In this document: positions 60,527 to 64,000 of the stretch, in pieces | Layout: each line of letters starts with the position of its first letter | Position numbering within the stretch: position 1 is the first letter of the stretch | Assembly (NCBI RefSeq): GCF_003730195.1 | Contig: NZ_QWGG01000001.1 | Span: 1 to 64,000, forward strand | Reading direction: 5' to 3' | From: Halosimplex salinum | GTDB lineage: Archaea; Halobacteriota; Halobacteria; Halobacteriales; Haloarculaceae | Length of the DNA stretch: 64,000 bases | The notes under the pieces: generated by a model | What the model was told of the DNA's origin: nothing | Database searches by the model: none | What the model saw: the letters and a program-made list of their open reading frames with translations, nothing else | Program-made: the position numbers and the translations under genes

Positions 60527-61701
60527 CCGACGACACCACATCCGAGCCAGTCGAACAGTTCGAGACCCGTGCCGTCCACGCCGGGCAGGAGCCGGACGCC
60601 GAGACCGGCGCCGTGATGACGCCCATCTACGCCACGTCGACCTACGAGCAGGACGCCCCCGGCGACCACCGCGGCTACGAGTACTCCCGGACGGGCAACC
60701 CGACGCGGACCGCGCTCGAGGACAACCTCGCCGCGCTGGAGGGCGGCGCCTTCGGCCGCGCGTTCTCCAGCGGGATGGGCGCGATCAACACGGTCCTCAA
60801 CCTGCTGTCTGCGGGCGACCACGTCGTCACCGGCGACGACGTGTACGGCGGCACCCACCGCATCTTCCGCGACGTCTTCGAGGACTACGACATCTCGTTC
60901 ACGTTCGTGGACACCACCGACGTCGACCGCGTCAGGGAGGTCGTCACGCCCGACACCGAACTGCTGTGGCTGGAGACGCCGACCAACCCGTTGATGCGGA
61001 TCGTCGATATCGAGGCGCTCGCCGAGGTCGCCCACGAGAACGGCGCGCTCTGTGCGGTCGACAACACGTTCGCGACCCCCTACCTCCAGCGGCCGCTGGA
61101 TCTCGGGGCCGATATCGTCGTCCACTCGCTGACGAAGTACCTCGGCGGGCACTCCGACGTGGTCGCGGGGGCCGTCGTCACCGACGACCCGGGACTGGAC
61201 GAGCGGTTCGGGTTCTACCAGAACAGCGTCGGCGCGACCCCCGGTCCCTTCGACTGCTTCCTCGTCCTCCGGGGCGCGAAGACGCTGCCCGTGCGGATGG
61301 ACCGCCACTGCGCGAACGCCCGCGAACTGGCGACGTGGCTCGACGACCATCCCGACGTCTCGCGGGTGTACTACCCCGGACTGGACTCGCACCCGAGCCA
61401 CGACCTCGCGGCGAGCCAGATGGACGACTTCGGCGGGATGCTCTCGGTCGAACTCGACGCGTCGCTGGAGGAGACGGCCGACGCGGTGATGGCGACGGAG
61501 GTGTTCACGCTGGCCGAGAGCCTCGGCGGCGTCGAGAGCCTGATCGAGCAACCGGCGACGATGACCCACGCGGCCGTCCCCGCCGAACAGCGCCGCGCGG
61601 TCGGCCTCACTGACGGCCTCGTCCGACTCAGCGTCGGCATCGAGCACGTCGAGGACCTGCGAACCGACCTCGAACAGGCGATCGACGCTGCGCTGGACTG
61701 A
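60523..61701 (+). CDS. cystathionine gamma-synthase/lyase family PLP enzyme
   Basis: A 392-residue Cys/Met-metabolism PLP enzyme: TRAVHAGQEPDAETGAVMTP, YEYSRTGNPTRTALEDNLAA, SSGMGAINTVLNLLSAGDHV, YGGTHRIFRDVFEDYDI and the Schiff-base lysine in VHSLTKYLGGHSDVVAGAVV. LGGVESLIEQPATMTHAAVP contains the substrate carboxylate-binding part. It may act as cystathionine gamma-lyase, forming cysteine, or gamma-synthase. It starts with GTG overlapping the cysK stop. The pair suggests a reverse transsulfuration or cysteine-supply operon. Confidence 0.92.
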   Translation: MTDDTTSEPVEQFETRAVHAGQEPDAETGAVMTPIYATSTYEQDAPGDHRGYEYSRTGNPTRTALEDNLAALEGGAFGRAFSSGMGAINTVLNLLSAGDHVVTGDDVYGGTHRIFRDVFEDYDISFTFVDTTDVDRVREVVTPDTELLWLETPTNPLMRIVDIEALAEVAHENGALCAVDNTFATPYLQRPLDLGADIVVHSLTKYLGGHSDVVAGAVVTDDPGLDERFGFYQNSVGATPGPFDCFLVLRGAKTLPVRMDRHCANARELATWLDDHPDVSRVYYPGLDSHPSHDLAASQMDDFGGMLSVELDASLEETADAVMATEVFTLAESLGGVESLIEQPATMTHAAVPAEQRRAVGLTDGLVRLSVGIEHVEDLRTDLEQAIDAALD

Positions 61702-61731
61702 CGGCGCCGAAACGCGGGGGCCGCGCCCGGC

Positions 61732-62010
61732 TCACCGCCTGATCTCGAACCCGTCGAGCCCCTCCGGCTGGCCGTACTCGGCCTCGACGTCGTCGACACG
61801 CGCCTGCGGACTCCCCTCGTGACACCACTCGACCATCCCTTCGACGGCGTCCGCCGGTCCCTCGAACACCGCCTCGACGCGGCCGTCGTCGAGGTTCCTC
61901 ACCCAGCCGTCGACTCCGCACTCGCCGGCCTGGTCGCGAGTGGTCGCCCGGTAGAAGACGCCCTGTACCCGGCCCGAGACGTAGACGTGTGCGCGCGTTC
62001 GATCTGCCAT
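61732..62010 (-). CDS. acyP: acylphosphatase
   Basis: The 92-residue ferredoxin-like protein has the active-site pattern VSGRVQGVFYRATTRDQAGE (phosphate-binding loop with catalytic Arg) and VDGWVRNLDDGRVEAVFEGP (Asn). It hydrolyses acyl phosphates such as carbamoyl and acetyl phosphate. The ATG at 62010 gives the family length. Its 3' end converges with the transsulfuration gene (30-bp gap). Confidence 0.95.
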   Translation of the reverse strand: MADRTRAHVYVSGRVQGVFYRATTRDQAGECGVDGWVRNLDDGRVEAVFEGPADAVEGMVEWCHEGSPQARVDDVEAEYGQPEGLDGFEIRR

Positions 62011-62131
62011 GCGCGCCGGTAGCGCTCCCGTGTTGAAAAAACGCCGCGCCGAACTGCGGAACCGACTCCTCCGATCCACGCGCCGCTCGCGGGTCGTCGC
62101 GTTTGCACGTCTGTCGTTACCACCGTCGACG

Positions 62132-62193
62132 ATTGGACAATTCCGGGTATTGGACCGGAGAAATTGCGAGAAGTTTTCGGAACTACCGGAAAA
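62132..62193 (+). promoter_or_regulatory. imperfect inverted repeats upstream of citrate synthase
   Basis: CAATTCCGG at 62138-62146 faces CCGGAGAAATTG at 62155-62166, and an 18-bp-spaced ATTGGAC pair (62132-62138, 62150-62156) overlaps it. A further AGTTTTCGG/CCGGAAAAGT pair follows at about 62172-62194. Regulation of citrate synthase is plausible but unproven. Confidence 0.35.
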
Positions 62194-62243
62194 GTCCCGC
62201 GTGTTCCAACAAACCTTTGGTAGTGCTCGATACAGGGGAGATC

Positions 62244-63377
62244 ATGAGTGACGGTGACCTGAATCGCGGACTGGAAGGGATCAGGGTGGCGGAGACGCGA
62301 CTGAGCGACATCGACGGGGAGGCCGGGGAACTCACCATCGGCGGGTACCCGGTCGGCGAACTCGCGCGCAACGCCACCTACGAGGAGAGCGTCTTCCTGC
62401 TCTACAACGACCGGTTGCCGTCGGCCGACGAACTCGACGAGTTTCGGACAGCCCTTGCCGAACACCGGGAGATCGGTGACGAGGCGCGGGCGGTGCTCCG
62501 GCGAGCGGCCGAGGAGGAGAAACCGGCGATGGACGCGCTTCGGATGGGCGCCGCGGCGGCGAACCTCGGCACCGGCGCCGAGGACCCCGAGGCCGACGCC
62601 CGGCGGGTGATCGCAGTGTTCCCGACCATCGTCGCGACGTACTGGCGCTACCGTGAGGGCGACGACCCCGTGGAGCCCCGCGCGGACCTGCGCCACGCGG
62701 CCAACTACCTCTACATGCTCACCGGCGAGGAACCGGACGAGGCCGCGGTCCGCGGCGTCGAGACGTACCTCAACACCGTGATCGACCACGGGCTGAACGC
62801 GTCGACGTTCACCGCGCGGACGGTCGTCTCGACGGAGTCCGACGTGGTGTCGGCGGCGACGGCCGCAGTCGGCACCCTCAAAGGACCGCTCCACGGCGGC
62901 GCACCGGGACCGGTGCTGGACATGCTCAACGCGGTCCACGAGCACGGCGACCCGGAGGGGTACGTCCGCGAGAAACTGGAGGCGGGCGAGCGGCTGATGG
63001 GCTTCGGTCACCGCGTCTACCGCGTCCGCGACCCGCGGGCGGCCGTCCTCTCGGACGCGGCCTCGGAGTTCTACGACGAGGCCGGCGACACCGACTTCTT
63101 CGAGTCGATCGAGGCGTTCGAGGAGGTCGCCGTCGACGCGCTCGCCGAGCACAAGCCCGGTCGCGACCTCGACACGAACGTCGAGTTCTACACCGCCGCG
63201 CTGCTGGACGGCGTCGGCGTCCCGAAGGAACTGTTCACCACCTGCTTCGCCATCTCCCGGGTCGGCGGCTGGACCGCCCACGCACTCGAACAACTGGACG
63301 ACAACCGCCTCATCCGTCCCCTCTCCAGCTACGTCGGCGACCACGACCGCTCGTGGACGCCCGTCGACGAGCGGTAG
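62244..63377 (+). CDS. citZ: citrate synthase
   Basis: The 377-residue enzyme condenses oxaloacetate and acetyl-CoA to citrate in the TCA cycle. Active-site parts: LKGPLHGGAPGPVLDML (His), MGFGHRVYRVRDPRAAVL (His-Arg) and LDTNVEFYTAALLDGVGVPK (Asp region). N-terminal LEGIRVAETRLSDIDGEAGE and LTIGGYPVGELARNATYEES match the archaeal/Gram-positive type. ATG at 62244 follows an SD-like GGGGAG. The upstream 230 bp are AT-rich with several inverted repeats. Confidence 0.96.
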   Translation: MSDGDLNRGLEGIRVAETRLSDIDGEAGELTIGGYPVGELARNATYEESVFLLYNDRLPSADELDEFRTALAEHREIGDEARAVLRRAAEEEKPAMDALRMGAAAANLGTGAEDPEADARRVIAVFPTIVATYWRYREGDDPVEPRADLRHAANYLYMLTGEEPDEAAVRGVETYLNTVIDHGLNASTFTARTVVSTESDVVSAATAAVGTLKGPLHGGAPGPVLDMLNAVHEHGDPEGYVREKLEAGERLMGFGHRVYRVRDPRAAVLSDAASEFYDEAGDTDFFESIEAFEEVAVDALAEHKPGRDLDTNVEFYTAALLDGVGVPKELFTTCFAISRVGGWTAHALEQLDDNRLIRPLSSYVGDHDRSWTPVDER

Positions 63378-63419
63378 CGTCGACGGCGCGAACGTCGGTC
63401 GTTCCCCCTCGCTTCTCCG

Positions 63420-64000
63420 CTATCGCAGGTAGTGGAACACGTACGTCTGCGCGTAGCCGGCGAACTCGCCGCCCAGGGCCGCCCGGATGGCCCGCGAGGT
63501 GTCCGCGTAGTTGCCCCGGTCGCAGTCGGGGTAGTACTCATCGATGGTCGTGCGGATCCACGTGTCCAGCGGGACGGCTTCGAGGTAGTCCAGCGCGAAC
63601 AGGAGCACGCAGTCGGCCACCTTGTCGCCGACGCCGACGAAACGCGTGAGCGAGTCGCGGGCGTCCTCGTAGTCCAGACCGACTGCCTCCTCCGGGGCCG
63701 CCTCGCCGTCGGCGACCATCCGCGCGGTGTCGCGGACGTACGGCGCCCGGTATCCCAGCCCGAGGTCTCTGAGTTCCGCCTCCGTCGCGGCGGCCAGTTG
63801 CTCGGCCGTCGGGAAGCCGTGGTAAGTGCGACCGTCGAACTCGACGGTCGGGCCGAACGCGCGCTCGAGTTCGCGCTGCATCCCGTGGATGCGGGCGACG
63901 CGCATCTGGGCCGAGCAGATGAAGGAGACGAGACAGGGGAACGCGGGGTCGTCGACGAGGTGCATCCCCCAGTAGGCGTCGAACGCGCGCTCGATCACGT
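63420..64000 (-). CDS. OGG-type 8-oxoguanine DNA glycosylase (partial, 5' end outside window)
   Basis: The visible 193 codons run to the right edge and continue beyond it, so the N-terminal part is missing. It carries CLVSFICSAQMRVARIHGMQ, FPTAEQLAAATEAELRDLGL, and the helix-hairpin-helix plus active-site segment RFVGVGDKVADCVLLFALDY followed by EAVPLDTWIRTTI. The Lys of GVGDKVADC and the Asp of VPLD match the catalytic Lys and Asp of OGG1. It removes 8-oxoguanine from DNA. A GTG at 63998 is not a credible start because the OGG N-terminal domain would be lost. Confidence 0.88.
   Translation of the reverse strand, partial: VIERAFDAYWGMHLVDDPAFPCLVSFICSAQMRVARIHGMQRELERAFGPTVEFDGRTYHGFPTAEQLAAATEAELRDLGLGYRAPYVRDTARMVADGEAAPEEAVGLDYEDARDSLTRFVGVGDKVADCVLLFALDYLEAVPLDTWIRTTIDEYYPDCDRGNYADTSRAIRAALGGEFAGYAQTYVFHYLR

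Noticed and set aside
1-64000. CRISPR arrays, rRNA genes and complete insertion sequences
   Set aside because: No regularly spaced repeats with unique spacers, no rRNA sequence and no transposase were recognised; only remnants at the left edge and beside the two tRNA genes were seen.

Overview
The window is high-GC chromosomal DNA from a halophilic archaeon (class Halobacteria). The basis is the acidic proteins, split RNA polymerase subunits (A'/A'' and B'/B''), archaeal EF-1A and EF-2, Tat lipoproteins, many leaderless genes with a TATA element about 27 nt before the start codon, and intergenic palindromes typical of the class. Genus is not determined; a Haloarculaceae-like genome is only a guess. 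There is no rRNA, CRISPR array or intact insertion sequence. Two tRNA genes are present: Ala-CGC at 21088-21159 (-) and Asp-GTC at 47224-47296 (+).

Region 1-1010 is a decayed accessory edge: a start-less helix-hairpin-helix fragment, a VapC toxin truncated and fused to membrane-protein sequence, and its intact antitoxin. Region 1151-10534 is ordinary chromosome: a YihY-type membrane protein interrupted by an artefact-like poly-G/poly-C tract, an MscS channel, an XRE regulator, tandem GNAT acetyltransferases, a Tat lipoprotein, an acyl-CoA dehydrogenase, a RIO-like kinase, an EamA exporter and a rhomboid protease. The B12-dependent ribonucleotide reductase (10540-13743) lies directly upstream of the rhomboid gene. 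Region 13744-21087 is more variable: a gene-poor 750-bp gap, two alpha/beta hydrolases, a regulator/membrane-protein pair, a xylosidase C-terminal remnant, and a Tat lipoprotein with two His-rich repeats coupled to a NodU/CmcH carbamoyltransferase.

Region 21088-46936 holds the translation/transcription superoperon on the minus strand: rpoH-rpoB2-rpoB1-rpoA1-rpoA2-nusA, rpsL-rpsG, fusA, ACT-hom, tuf-rpsJ, tRNA-Ala. Accessory modules are inserted between its blocks: a 15-sequon exported protein with an ABC transporter, an HEFAH metalloprotease-like protein, a biotin ECF transporter with a PQQ sugar dehydrogenase, an aldo/keto reductase, a DICT-domain protein and a frameshifted small gene.

Region 47224-64000 starts with tRNA-Asp, followed by duplicated tRNA 3' sequence and stacked palindromes. 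It continues with small regulators, a sugar nucleotidyltransferase, a 42-residue protein, an SppA protease/DUF4350 pair, FUN14, HflX, a thioesterase, P450 next to alcohol dehydrogenase, MoaC with NAD(P)HX repair, a cysteine/transsulfuration pair, acylphosphatase, citrate synthase and a partial OGG-type DNA glycosylase.

The best candidates for something undescribed are the lipoprotein-carbamoyltransferase pair, the hyper-sequoned ABC-linked exported protein, the SppA-DUF4350 pair, the short leaderless uORF and perfect Shine-Dalgarno before ACT-hom, and the tandemly duplicated 3' gene ends at 48686-48769 and 49901-49971.
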